From the NCBI GenBank assembly GCA_949299455.1, contig CASGAN010000003.1:62001-126000 (forward strand): DNA of 64,000 nucleotides, in the 5' to 3' direction. The stretch is from an uncultured Oscillospiraceae bacterium (lineage in GTDB: Bacteria; Bacillota; Clostridia; Oscillospirales; Ruminococcaceae). Made by a program: the position numbers and the translations under genes. Shown here in pieces: positions 25,120 to 32,343 of the stretch. Positions within the stretch are counted from its first letter, which is position 1. Each line of letters begins with the position of its first letter. The notes below the pieces were generated by a model. That model saw only the letters and a program-made list of their open reading frames with translations, searched no databases and was not told the DNA's origin.

Positions 25120-25192
25120 TTGACCTCATTGAAAGTTGGTGTTATAATAAATAAAGATAAAAGTTTACGGCATGTTGATTGTGACTTCAGAC
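25120..25192 (+). repeat. Promoter-containing repeat, copy 1
   Basis: TTGACC (25120-25125), 17 bases, TATAAT (25143-25148), then a leader segment ending in CTTCAGAC. A copy of the whole block follows the next gene at 25869-25941. This copy supplies the promoter for the gene at 25282. Confidence 0.7.
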
Positions 25193-25281
25193 TGTCTAAA
25201 AGCCAAACAAGCAACCCAAAGTCCCCATGTAAAAAGCACATATATGCATGAATATATTTAAAGAAAAGCAGGGAATGGACT

Positions 25282-25866
25282 ATGAAAGCAGATGTTTACA
25301 GATTTTTTATCGGATATGAAGGCAGCGAAGATAAGATATGGCGACTTGTTGATGTTTCGTCAAATTATTCATTGGCAAAGTTCGGCTATCTTATCCTTTC
25401 CTCTTTTGATACACTCGCCTATCATCTTTTTATGTTCGACTGTGACGGCAAAAATTATCAGGTGGATCCCGATCCGGGTTTTGATGAAAATTCTATCGAT
25501 GCGAGTTTGGTAAAGTTGAGTTTACTTAAACTCAGGGAAGAAGTTCAATTTAAAATGATTTACGATTTTGGTTGTGACCAAACCTTTATAATTAAACTGA
25601 TGGAAATCAGAGAAATGGAAAAGGGGCAAAGCACAAAATATCCTTGCATCATCGACGGTGCCGGAAAAGGGATTCTTGATGATGTTCCGACTTCTGAGTT
25701 TGAGAAAATTGTCAGGAAAATTGATAAAATCGGCAAGTCAGAGCATTACTATTTCTCTCCATACGGGAAAGAAGAACTGTGGGATTATAGGGAGTTTAAT
25801 TTGGACGAAGCAAACCGAATACTCAAATCCGATATTGCTAAAATCCAAATGGGTTTTGAGGGGTAA
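25282..25866 (+). CDS. pRiA4b ORF-3-like protein
   Basis: 194 residues. The family pattern is visible: IWRLVDVSSNYSLAKFGYLI, then HLFMFDCDGKNYQVD, then FKMIYDFGCDQTFIIKL (the usual Y-x-YDFGD-x-W position), then YPCIIDGAGKGILDDVP (usually P-x-C-x-G-x-GA-x-PPED). The function of this widespread plasmid and phage family is unknown. AGGGAATGG lies before the ATG. It has its own promoter at 25120-25148 and is bracketed by copies of that promoter region. The canonical Trp and Asp residues are partly replaced, so it is a divergent member. Confidence 0.75.
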   Translation: MKADVYRFFIGYEGSEDKIWRLVDVSSNYSLAKFGYLILSSFDTLAYHLFMFDCDGKNYQVDPDPGFDENSIDASLVKLSLLKLREEVQFKMIYDFGCDQTFIIKLMEIREMEKGQSTKYPCIIDGAGKGILDDVPTSEFEKIVRKIDKIGKSEHYYFSPYGKEELWDYREFNLDEANRILKSDIAKIQMGFEG

Positions 25867-25868
25867 AC

Positions 25869-25941
25869 TTGTCTTTATTTAAAGTCCGTGTTATAATAGG
25901 CAAAATAAAATTTACGACATTTTGATTGAGGCTTCGAAGAC
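25869..25941 (+). repeat. Promoter-containing repeat, copy 2 (no gene behind it)
   Basis: TTGTCT (25869-25874), 17 bases, TATAAT (25892-25897), then the leader segment ending in CTTCGAAGAC. About three quarters identical by eye to 25120-25192. From 25942 to the hairpin at 26117 no open frame longer than a few dozen codons and no recognisable remnant is seen. Confidence 0.65.
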
Positions 25942-26116
25942 GAAATCTTTTATCAGAAATATGGCATCTATTTTGGTAGGACTTAAAAATTGAGATTTTA
26001 GTTGCGATCTGCATCAGATTATTTGAAAATGGTTTGTAGAAATTCCGAGGAATCCTTATTTCAAGCCATTTTCTTAAAAAATCATGTGGCATCTAAAAAG
26101 GAAGCACAACACACTA

Positions 26117-26148
26117 AACCGGTCAGGCAAATGCTTGACCGGTTTTTC
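26117..26148 (+). terminator. Intrinsic terminator at the right end of the element
   Basis: AACCGGTCA (26117-26125) pairs with TGACCGGTT (26136-26144), followed by TTTTTC. Confidence 0.8.
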
Positions 26149-26155
26149 TGTATCC

Positions 26156-26217
26156 ATCGGAAGCTTTCATTATGTGTGGATGTCTTAAGATATCCACACA
26201 TAATGAAAGCTTCCGAT
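26156..26217. repeat. 62-bp near-perfect palindrome
   Basis: Arms 26156-26181 and 26192-26217 are 26 bases and perfectly complementary. The centre TCTTAAGA is itself palindromic, leaving one G/T pair out of 31 unpaired. No T-run follows. It marks the change from element-type to chromosomal-type genes. It may be an element end, a recombinase or ParB binding site, or a transcription block. Confidence 0.85.
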
Positions 26218-26257
26218 AACACCAGAAAATGCTTGCTGCTTAATTTGCCGGAATCAC

Positions 26258-26314
26258 TTGCAAATCCCTAGAGAATATAGTAAAATGATAGATAAATAAC
26301 ATGTGTTATTTATC
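26258..26314 (+). promoter_or_regulatory. Promoter and TetR-type operator of the 26.3-29.7 kb operon
   Basis: TTGCAA (26258-26263), 17 bases, TAAAAT (26281-26286). A perfect 11-bp inverted repeat with 2-base centre, GATAAATAACA/TGTTATTTATC (26291-26314), covers the transcription start, 22 bases before the regulator's start codon. Placement fits autorepression by the TetR protein encoded next. Confidence 0.82.
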
Positions 26315-26336
26315 TGCCGGAAAGAGAGGTAACCCT

Positions 26337-26927
26337 ATGCCGCCGCGAAAACGCATCCTTCGTGAGGATATTTTAAAGGCTGCAGTCAGTCTGGTTCAGG
26401 AGCAGGGACCGCCGGCGCTTTCGGTTCGGAATATCGCTAAAAGATTAAACTGCTCCACGCAGCCGATTTACTCTGCATTCATCAATATGGACACCTTGCG
26501 TGATGAACTGACGGCTTATGTCAAAGAACATTATCTGTGCACAGAGGCTGACAGTTATAAAGAGATTGCCCTCTCTTTTCTCAACTTTTCCAGACGGGAA
26601 AAAAATTTGTTTCAGCTCGTTTATCTGCGCCAGCGCGCAGAAGACGAAACGCTTTTTGAAGATCCAAACGCAGCGCAGATAATCCGCAAACTCGAAATAA
26701 ACTTGGAACTCTCTTTCGAACAAGCTGCTCAAATGCACCGGAGAATGCAGTATTATTGCTACTCTATGGCCGTTATGATGGCTACCTGCTACATCAATTT
26801 CAGCGAAGAGGAAATCAGCAAAGAACTGACTGAGTATTACCGTATCATTTTAAGTTATTATAAGCAGGTAAAAAGCGAAGAGGAATTACAGCATTGGCTC
26901 AGATGCTCGCGCAATCTGCTGGTATAA
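26337..26927 (+). CDS. TetR-family transcriptional regulator
   Basis: 196 residues; GAGAGG lies eight bases before the ATG. The N-terminal domain is typical (ILREDILKAAVSLVQEQG, then LSVRNIAKRLNCSTQPIYSAF as the helix-turn-helix at about 27-47). The C-terminal ligand domain is all helical. The perfect palindrome at 26291-26314 is its probable operator. It heads an operon with a flavoprotein and a ferredoxin-type reductase, so its inducer may be the substrate of those enzymes. Assignment to the family is secure; the ligand is unknown. Confidence 0.92.
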   Translation: MPPRKRILREDILKAAVSLVQEQGPPALSVRNIAKRLNCSTQPIYSAFINMDTLRDELTAYVKEHYLCTEADSYKEIALSFLNFSRREKNLFQLVYLRQRAEDETLFEDPNAAQIIRKLEINLELSFEQAAQMHRRMQYYCYSMAVMMATCYINFSEEEISKELTEYYRIILSYYKQVKSEEELQHWLRCSRNLLV

Positions 26928-26944
26928 ATCAAAGGAGGAACACT

Positions 26945-28501
26945 ATGGCGAAAAAAGCAAACAAGGCCTATGACGCAGTCGTAATAGGCGCAGGCAACGG
27001 CGGTCTGGTTGCCGCTATCCGGATTTTGCAGGCTGGATATTCCTGTCTGCTCTTAGAAAAACACAATCTGCCCGGCGGCTTTGCAACCAGTTTCAAACGG
27101 GGACGCTTTGAATTCGAAGCAAGCCTGCACGAACTCGACGATTTTGGTTCTCCGGAAGAACCCGGTGAGATCCGTACATTGTTCCGCGATCTGGGTGTTG
27201 AGGACAAGATCGATTGGATTCGGATTCCTGAAGCATACCACCTGATTACCACCGATAAAAAATATGACTGCGTGATGCCTTTCGGGCAGCAGGCATTTAT
27301 CGACAAAATGGTGGAATACTGCCCGGACTCCCGCAAGTCCATCACAGCGTTTTTCGAATTGTGCAATGAAGTGCGCGATGCACAGACATATTCCAGTTCG
27401 GTCAACGGCAACACCGATGCCGCTTATATGAAAAAAACATTCCCGAATTTCATCAAAGCCGGAAGCTATTCGGTGAATGAAGTGCTCGATGCGTTAAAAA
27501 TGCCGCAGAAAGCCAAAGATATTCTCAATGCATATTGGTGCTATCTGGGTGTGGACTGTGACCGCATGAGCTTCTTGCACTATGGTTCCATGGTCATTCG
27601 CTATATTACGCGGGATGCATGGATGCCTAAGATGCGCTCCCATGAAATCAGCTTGGCTCTTGACACCCGCATCCGCGAACTGGGCGGTGATATCTGGTAT
27701 CAATCAGAAGCAGAAAAAATTCTGACTGACAACGACGGCAACATCTGCGGCGTACAGCTTACTGACGGCAAAGTGATCGAAACAAAACACGTTGTCGCCA
27801 ACTGCTCTCCTCACCTGGTGTTTGGCAAAATGCTCGACAAAAAAGCGGTCACCGAACAGATGGTCCGTGCGACCAACAGCCGGAAGTTTGCCGGCCGCGG
27901 CTTTTCACTGTTCTTGGGGCTGAACCGTTCTGCAGAAGAACTGGGCATCATCAGCCACAACTATTTTATTTACGACACAGCCGATACCGTCAAACAGTAC
28001 GATTTGATGAAACAGGTCAGCACAAACCATGTGCAAGCGACTGTATGCTTAAACAACGCATATCCGGAATGTTCTCCGAAAGGCACTTGCATCATGTATT
28101 TTACCACTATGTTCATGTCCGATGACTGGGGAAATGTGACCGAAGAAGAATACTTTAAAATGAAAGATCAGGTCGCAGAGGACATGATCCGTGTGTTCGA
28201 ACGGGAGACCGGATGCAAAATCCGGGATGCGATTGAAGAAATCTGTGTGGCATCTCCGACCACCTATGCCCGTTACTGCGGTCATCCGGAGGGCGTCATT
28301 TATGGATATGAGGCCGCTGACTGGGACAGCCTGATGCCGCGTATGATGATGATGCGGGAGGATGCGCAGATGAGTCCGGGGCTGCGTTTTGCAGGCGGAT
28401 ATGCAATGCGTTCCAGCGGATTTTCGAGCGCCTATGTTTCGGGCGATCTTTCCGGTCGTATGACTGTAGGTGATTTGAAAAAGGAGGCGACGGCAGAATG
28501 A
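26945..28501 (+). CDS. FAD-dependent oxidoreductase, phytoene desaturase/CrtI-like
   Basis: 518 residues from the ATG behind AAAGGAGG. The dinucleotide motif is at about 11-40 (VVIGAGNGGLVAAIRILQAG with an acidic end LLLEKHNLPGG), as in CrtI, CrtISO and all-trans-retinol saturase relatives. SFKRGRFEFEASLHELDDF follows the family's second motif, and the C-terminal FAD motif is GLRFAGGYAMRSSGFSSAY. In anaerobes without carotenoid genes such proteins act as saturases or desaturases on unknown lipids. There is no phytoene synthase here. Its stop overlaps the start of the reductase (ATGA), implying a two-component redox pair. Confidence 0.85.
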   Translation: MAKKANKAYDAVVIGAGNGGLVAAIRILQAGYSCLLLEKHNLPGGFATSFKRGRFEFEASLHELDDFGSPEEPGEIRTLFRDLGVEDKIDWIRIPEAYHLITTDKKYDCVMPFGQQAFIDKMVEYCPDSRKSITAFFELCNEVRDAQTYSSSVNGNTDAAYMKKTFPNFIKAGSYSVNEVLDALKMPQKAKDILNAYWCYLGVDCDRMSFLHYGSMVIRYITRDAWMPKMRSHEISLALDTRIRELGGDIWYQSEAEKILTDNDGNICGVQLTDGKVIETKHVVANCSPHLVFGKMLDKKAVTEQMVRATNSRKFAGRGFSLFLGLNRSAEELGIISHNYFIYDTADTVKQYDLMKQVSTNHVQATVCLNNAYPECSPKGTCIMYFTTMFMSDDWGNVTEEEYFKMKDQVAEDMIRVFERETGCKIRDAIEEICVASPTTYARYCGHPEGVIYGYEAADWDSLMPRMMMMREDAQMSPGLRFAGGYAMRSSGFSSAYVSGDLSGRMTVGDLKKEATAE

Positions 28502-29664
28502 AATTTAAGAAACTTCCCTTTGGCTTTATGGATATGCTGCGGTTTAAAAAGATGGTGCCAGCACGCCGGCAAATGCTGGCGCAGGGAGAAAACAAACCGC
28601 TCCCACAGGAATACCGCACCAATATTCTGGCGAAGAAACTGCACCCCGGCTATATGCAGGTGGAACTGACTGCTGCGCGTTTTCTCACCGATACCATCCG
28701 TGAGCTGACGTTTAAACGCGTAGATGCAGATGCTTTTCCCTTCTTCCGTGCAGGGCAGTATGTTTCGATTCAGATGAAGATCGGCGACAGTCTGGTCAGC
28801 CGTCCATACTCCATCGTTTCCACACCGAAACAAGCCTTGGAAAACAGACTGGTACTTGCAGTGGAGAATGCAGGATTTGTGTCCGGATATCTCAATGAAC
28901 AAGTGAAAATCGGCGATCGGTTTGTTATGACAGAACCGTCCGGTGAATTCCACTATGAAACACTGCGCGACAGCCGCAATATCATCTGCATTGCAGGCGG
29001 AAGCGGCATCACTCCTTTCCTGTCTATGGCAGGCAGCCTTGCTGACGGGGATGAATCCTATTCCATGATTCTGTTCTATGGTGCACGCACAGCGGCACAG
29101 CTTGCTTACAAAGCAGAACTGGAGGCACTGCGCGCACGCTGCAAAGATCTCAACGTCGTATACGTGCTAAGCGATGAGGAGCAGCCCGGCTGTGAAAAGG
29201 GCTTTATATCTGCGGAGCTGATGAAAAAATATACGGATTTAACAAACAGCACGTTCTTCCTGTGCGGCCCTCAGGTCATGTATGATTTTGTCGAAAAAGA
29301 ACTTGCTCCCCTGCACCTGCCGCAAAAGGCAGTCCATCACGATGAAGCCTGCTGCGGTGAGCTGGCTATGGAGCAGGCCGGTCATTTCAATCTCACTGTG
29401 CACATGCGCGATGAAGTCTATGTGATTCCTGCAAAAGCAAACGAGACACTGCTCATTGCTATGGAACGCGCCGGACTCAATGCACCCAACAAATGCCGTG
29501 CCGGTGTCTGCGGCTTCTGCCACAGCAAATGGCTCTCGGGCAGCTATCGGGTTGCAGAAGACCGTGACGGCCGCCGCGAGGCAGACCGTAAGTTTGGATT
29601 TATCCATCCTTGTGTCACGTATCCGCTGGAAGATATGGAGATCGATGTACCTGTAGCTTACTGA
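28498..29664 (+). CDS. Ferredoxin-NAD(P)H reductase-like protein with C-terminal 2Fe-2S domain
   Basis: 388 residues. The N-terminal about 45 residues are an extra segment. The FAD-binding barrel contains GQYVSIQ and RPYSIVSTP, the nucleotide domain GGSGITPFLSMAG and FLCGPQVMYDFV, and the C-terminal plant-type ferredoxin Cys333-x4-Cys338-x2-Cys341-x30-Cys372 (CRAGVCGFC ... HPC). This is the layout of phenol hydroxylase or CDP-6-deoxy-glucoseen reductases and similar electron suppliers. It overlaps the flavoprotein gene by four bases, so it probably delivers NAD(P)H electrons to that enzyme. A CxxC-like pair DEACCGEL between the domains is unusual. Confidence 0.9.
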   Translation: MKFKKLPFGFMDMLRFKKMVPARRQMLAQGENKPLPQEYRTNILAKKLHPGYMQVELTAARFLTDTIRELTFKRVDADAFPFFRAGQYVSIQMKIGDSLVSRPYSIVSTPKQALENRLVLAVENAGFVSGYLNEQVKIGDRFVMTEPSGEFHYETLRDSRNIICIAGGSGITPFLSMAGSLADGDESYSMILFYGARTAAQLAYKAELEALRARCKDLNVVYVLSDEEQPGCEKGFISAELMKKYTDLTNSTFFLCGPQVMYDFVEKELAPLHLPQKAVHHDEACCGELAMEQAGHFNLTVHMRDEVYVIPAKANETLLIAMERAGLNAPNKCRAGVCGFCHSKWLSGSYRVAEDRDGRREADRKFGFIHPCVTYPLEDMEIDVPVAY

Positions 29665-29750
29665 GTCACGCAGAGATGAATCGAACGATCTTTTCGTTTA
29701 AGCGATCCTTTGTTTTCGGATATGATAGAAAAACTGCATTTGTTCGTTAA

Positions 29751-29786
29751 AAAAAGGTGACCGTTTGAAAGCGGTCACCTTTTTTA
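29751..29786 (+). terminator. Terminator of the TetR operon
   Basis: AAAAAGGTGACCG pairs with CGGTCACCTTTTT around an 8-base loop; T-run included in the arm. Confidence 0.88.
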
Positions 29787-29917
29787 AACTCTTTTAGAGA
29801 AATGTCTGAAACACTTACTTCACTCAAATTCTTTTTCTTAATTCATTCGCTGGAGAAAAAACGGTTGCCTAAATTCTTAATCAGCAAGCAACAGGAAAAA
29901 GGCGAACCCGTACCCTC

Positions 29918-30331
29918 ATGCGAAATCGTTTTTTAACAACGATTACAGAGGTTATCAAATACGCAAACATGTCGTCTGTTCCGCAAAATCCTGATATGGA
30001 ACGTGTAATCGCTTATATCAACGAAAATATTTCCGATCTTCTCCCCGTTTCGTCCTTAGCGCAGCTGTGCAATTTATCTGTTTCACGGTTCAAAGTAAAG
30101 TTTTCAGAATACACTGGAACATCACCGCATGAATATGTTCTGTGCAAAAAAATAGAAGCTGCGAAACAGCTTCTTGCAAATCCAAACTACTCTGTTACAC
30201 AAGTATGTTATCAGCTTTCGTTTTCCTCGAGCCAATATTTTGCGACCGTGTTTAAACGAATGACTGGAATGAGTCCCTCTGAATATAAAAAGCTTTATGC
30301 CATCAGCCAATACGGTCATCCGTGGAAGTAA
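29918..30331 (+). CDS. AraC-type DNA-binding domain protein, short
   Basis: 137 residues at most; no good binding site precedes ATG 29918, and ATG 29969 (MSSVPQNPDMERV) is an alternative. Residues about 28-130 are a full two-helix-turn-helix AraC domain (SLAQLCNLSVSRFKVKF, VTQVCYQLSFSSSQYFATVF, MSPSEYKKL). Family members usually carry a 150-200-residue ligand domain in front; here upstream frames are short and give no such domain, so it is either a stand-alone domain or the 3' remnant of a longer gene. It faces the sulfatase gene, with a shared terminator between. Confidence 0.7.
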   Translation: MRNRFLTTITEVIKYANMSSVPQNPDMERVIAYINENISDLLPVSSLAQLCNLSVSRFKVKFSEYTGTSPHEYVLCKKIEAAKQLLANPNYSVTQVCYQLSFSSSQYFATVFKRMTGMSPSEYKKLYAISQYGHPWK

Positions 30332-30337
30332 TTTTCT

Positions 30338-30377
30338 AAAAAAACACCGGACAGAATGTCTGTCCGGTGTTTTTTTA
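30338..30377. terminator. Bidirectional terminator between AraC-type and sulfatase genes
   Basis: AACACCGGACA / TGTCCGGTGTT stem flanked by A-run and T-run, so it works for both convergent genes. Confidence 0.9.
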
Positions 30378-31808
30378 ATGGAATGTATCGATTGTATAGT
30401 CATGATAATGAAATCCGCACCACTTCTGTTTTGTTTGTCCCGGAAATGAAGGCGCATCCCATTTTTTGAGCGTATGATCTTCATTCAATGCGTCTGGAAG
30501 ATTGGTCTCGATCTTTTGCATCATCTGCTCCCACAAATGTGCAAACACTTCCTGATATTCAGGATCGTGCGAGCAGTCATGCGTTTCATACGGATCTTTT
30601 TTCAAATCAAACAGAAGCGTATGTCCGCCGCATGCACAATAAATCAGTTTCATTTGATGCTCCATCACACAAAAATGCTGATTCAAGCTTGTGCCAAAAA
30701 ACGATCTGTCTTCACAAAGCTTCATCAGATCCGTTCCGGTCGCATGGGAAGGAAGCGGTATACCCGCAATCGAAAGAATTGTTGGATAAATATCGTTAAT
30801 TTCCGCAAGATGAGGATTTATGCAGTTTCTTTCAAATGTTCTGCCCAAAGGCGGCATGATAATCAACGGTACATGCGCCGAACCTTCAAAAAACAGATTT
30901 TTGTGCGCCATAAAATGATCACCGAGCATTTCCCCATGATCAGAAGTGAAAATAACCCATGTGTTTTCCAACAAGTTTTGTTCACGTAAACATCCAAACA
31001 ATCGGCCCAGCGCATAATCAATTTGCGTAATCAAAGCATAATAGGCACGACGAGATGCACGAATCTGCTCGGACGAAAACAAATGAATATTTGTATTCTC
31101 ATACGTACCTGCCAAAAATCCCTGCGGTGTCGTTTCAAGTGTTTTAGACCAGTCACCGCGAATCGGTTCGGGAACAGAAATGTCACGATACAATTCCCAA
31201 TAATCCCGGCACGGATCAAACGGCGGATGCGGTTTTGTAAAGCTCGTCCAAAGGAAAAACGGTCTTGTGGGATCGCGTGTCTCCAAAAAATCGACAGAAC
31301 CATCAACTGTCCATGTTGTAATGCTGTCCTTCACATCAACTGTTGAAAGAACCGGCTCAATCTCACATTCTCCAACTCCATGGATTTTAGGGCGTGCACA
31401 CTCCTGGTTTTTATCATACATCCGCATATAATCAAGCGGTAATGTCATTTCTTCAAATCCATAATGTGCACGTGCAGGACTGAAATGCATTTTTCCCATT
31501 GCTTTTGTTTGATATCCTGCATTCGTCAGCAAAGACGGAAGTGTTGTTTTTGCATCCGTTCGTTCCATCATGACACGTGTATGTGCTGCATTGGAAACGA
31601 CACCGCTTTCATATCCTCGATTTCCGATCATAATCGTTGTACGTGAAGGAACACAAATCGGACAATCCGAATAACAATTTGTAAAAGAAATCCCCTCTGC
31701 CGCCAAATAATTCAAGTGGGGTGTGAAAACATATGATGCACCAAGCGCTTGAATCGTATCAAACCGCTGCTGATCGGTCGTAATCAGCAAAATATTATCA
31801 CGGCTCAT
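30375..31808 (-). CDS. Type I sulfatase (Cys-type)
   Basis: 477 residues from the ATG at 31808, behind GGGAGG; a frame extension upstream lacks a binding site. The signature C-x-P-S-R is CVPSRTTIM with Cys52, the residue converted to formylglycine. The metal ligands fit (ITTDQQR near 10; FTSDHGEMLGDH, HKNLFFEGSAHVP). No signal peptide is seen, so it is cytoplasmic. Cys-type sulfatases of anaerobes need a radical-SAM maturase, and a matching gene lies at 55230-56345 in this window. Substrate unknown; sulfated sugars from mucin or glycosaminoglycans are plausible given the mannosidase and phosphorylase genes, but this is inference. Confidence 0.9.
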   Translation of the reverse strand: MSRDNILLITTDQQRFDTIQALGASYVFTPHLNYLAAEGISFTNCYSDCPICVPSRTTIMIGNRGYESGVVSNAAHTRVMMERTDAKTTLPSLLTNAGYQTKAMGKMHFSPARAHYGFEEMTLPLDYMRMYDKNQECARPKIHGVGECEIEPVLSTVDVKDSITTWTVDGSVDFLETRDPTRPFFLWTSFTKPHPPFDPCRDYWELYRDISVPEPIRGDWSKTLETTPQGFLAGTYENTNIHLFSSEQIRASRRAYYALITQIDYALGRLFGCLREQNLLENTWVIFTSDHGEMLGDHFMAHKNLFFEGSAHVPLIIMPPLGRTFERNCINPHLAEINDIYPTILSIAGIPLPSHATGTDLMKLCEDRSFFGTSLNQHFCVMEHQMKLIYCACGGHTLLFDLKKDPYETHDCSHDPEYQEVFAHLWEQMMQKIETNLPDALNEDHTLKKWDAPSFPGQTKQKWCGFHYHDYTIDTFH

Positions 31809-31913
31809 TTTTATCCTCCCATTTATTTTTAAGTCTATTATATCATTTGTCAAATAACGATCAGTCAGTTTTTAACGCGTTTCTTGTTTGAAAAAAGACT
31901 GTTTTTAATGAGA

Positions 31914-31941
31914 ACCAAAATGCATCCCCGTGCATACGATA
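31914..31941 (+). promoter_or_regulatory. Sigma-K-like promoter before the Cys-rich gene
   Basis: AC (31914-31915), 17 bases, CATACGATA (31933-31941) matches the sporulation sigma-K pattern AC-N16/17-CATANNNTA. The match is short and could be chance, but the gene type behind it (small Cys-rich, spore-coat-like) fits. Confidence 0.4.
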
Positions 31942-31970
31942 AGGTATCCTCGTTGAAAGGAGAACCAATC

Positions 31971-32311
31971 ATGCAAAACGGTCAGTATTAGAGGATCAAA
32001 CCTGTCCTGTTACAGGATATCAGTCGGCTTCTATTTGCGTACCGGTCACCGTCAATCCATTCGCAAAGACGGGCGCAACATTCACCAAATGCTGCGGTGC
32101 TCCCATGGTGATGCCAGGAAAAGTGACATGTGAAGGCGAACGAAACGGCGCCTGCGTATTCACCATTTCCCAGGATATCTGCGTAGCGGTTCCGGTTGAA
32201 TTTGGTGCAACCGCAACGGTTGGCGATGCATTTGTCAGCTGTAACGAAGCCTCTGCCGATGACATCTGCACCGGCTGCGGCAAGCCGCCGGCACCGGAAG
32301 TGCTTCCGTAA
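31971..32311 (+). pseudogene. Small Cys-rich protein (possible spore-surface type), frameshifted after six codons
   Basis: AAAGGAGAACC precedes ATG 31971, which reads MQNGQY and then TAG (31989-31991). From there another frame is open to 32311 and reads EDQTCPVTGYQSASICVPV, TKCCGAPMVMPGKVTCEGE, CVFTISQDICVAVPVEFGA, SCNEASADDICTGCG, i.e. a compact protein with about eleven Cys. It has the repeating 'P-V-T-V ... F-A-K ... C-C-G' and 'F-T-I-S-Q-x-I-C-V-x-V-P-V' pattern I remember from spore-former proteins of unknown function. One missing T at 31986-31990 would join the two parts (about 114 residues). Sequencing error or real mutation. Confidence 0.6.
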
Positions 32312-32343
32312 AAAATCCATTTTTCATTTTCTGTACAAACAGA

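Larger units (their letters stand above)
8897..26217. mobile_element. Decaying integrative element carrying serine recombinases
   Basis: This stretch differs from both flanks: unknown and small genes, recombinases, ParB-like and phage-type repressor genes, and several broken reading frames, against housekeeping genes on each side. The left limit is taken at the first mobile-type gene after the tRNA-fMet terminators and the right limit at a large palindrome before the TetR operon. Both limits are approximate. I could not find a matching att duplication: the 3' end of the tRNA is not repeated near 26.2 kb. No relaxase, coupling protein, capsid or tail genes are visible, so it is either mobilised by other means or immobile. 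Confidence 0.65.

Noticed and set aside
26025-26071. Imperfect inverted repeat (AAAATGG ... CCATTTT) in the gap after the pRiA4b-like gene
   Set aside because: The arms have several mismatches and a long loop; AT-rich DNA gives such pairs by chance.
8897-26217. Prophage
   Set aside because: Recombinases and divergent XRE regulators are present, but no terminase, portal, capsid, tail or lysis genes can be recognised in 17 kb.
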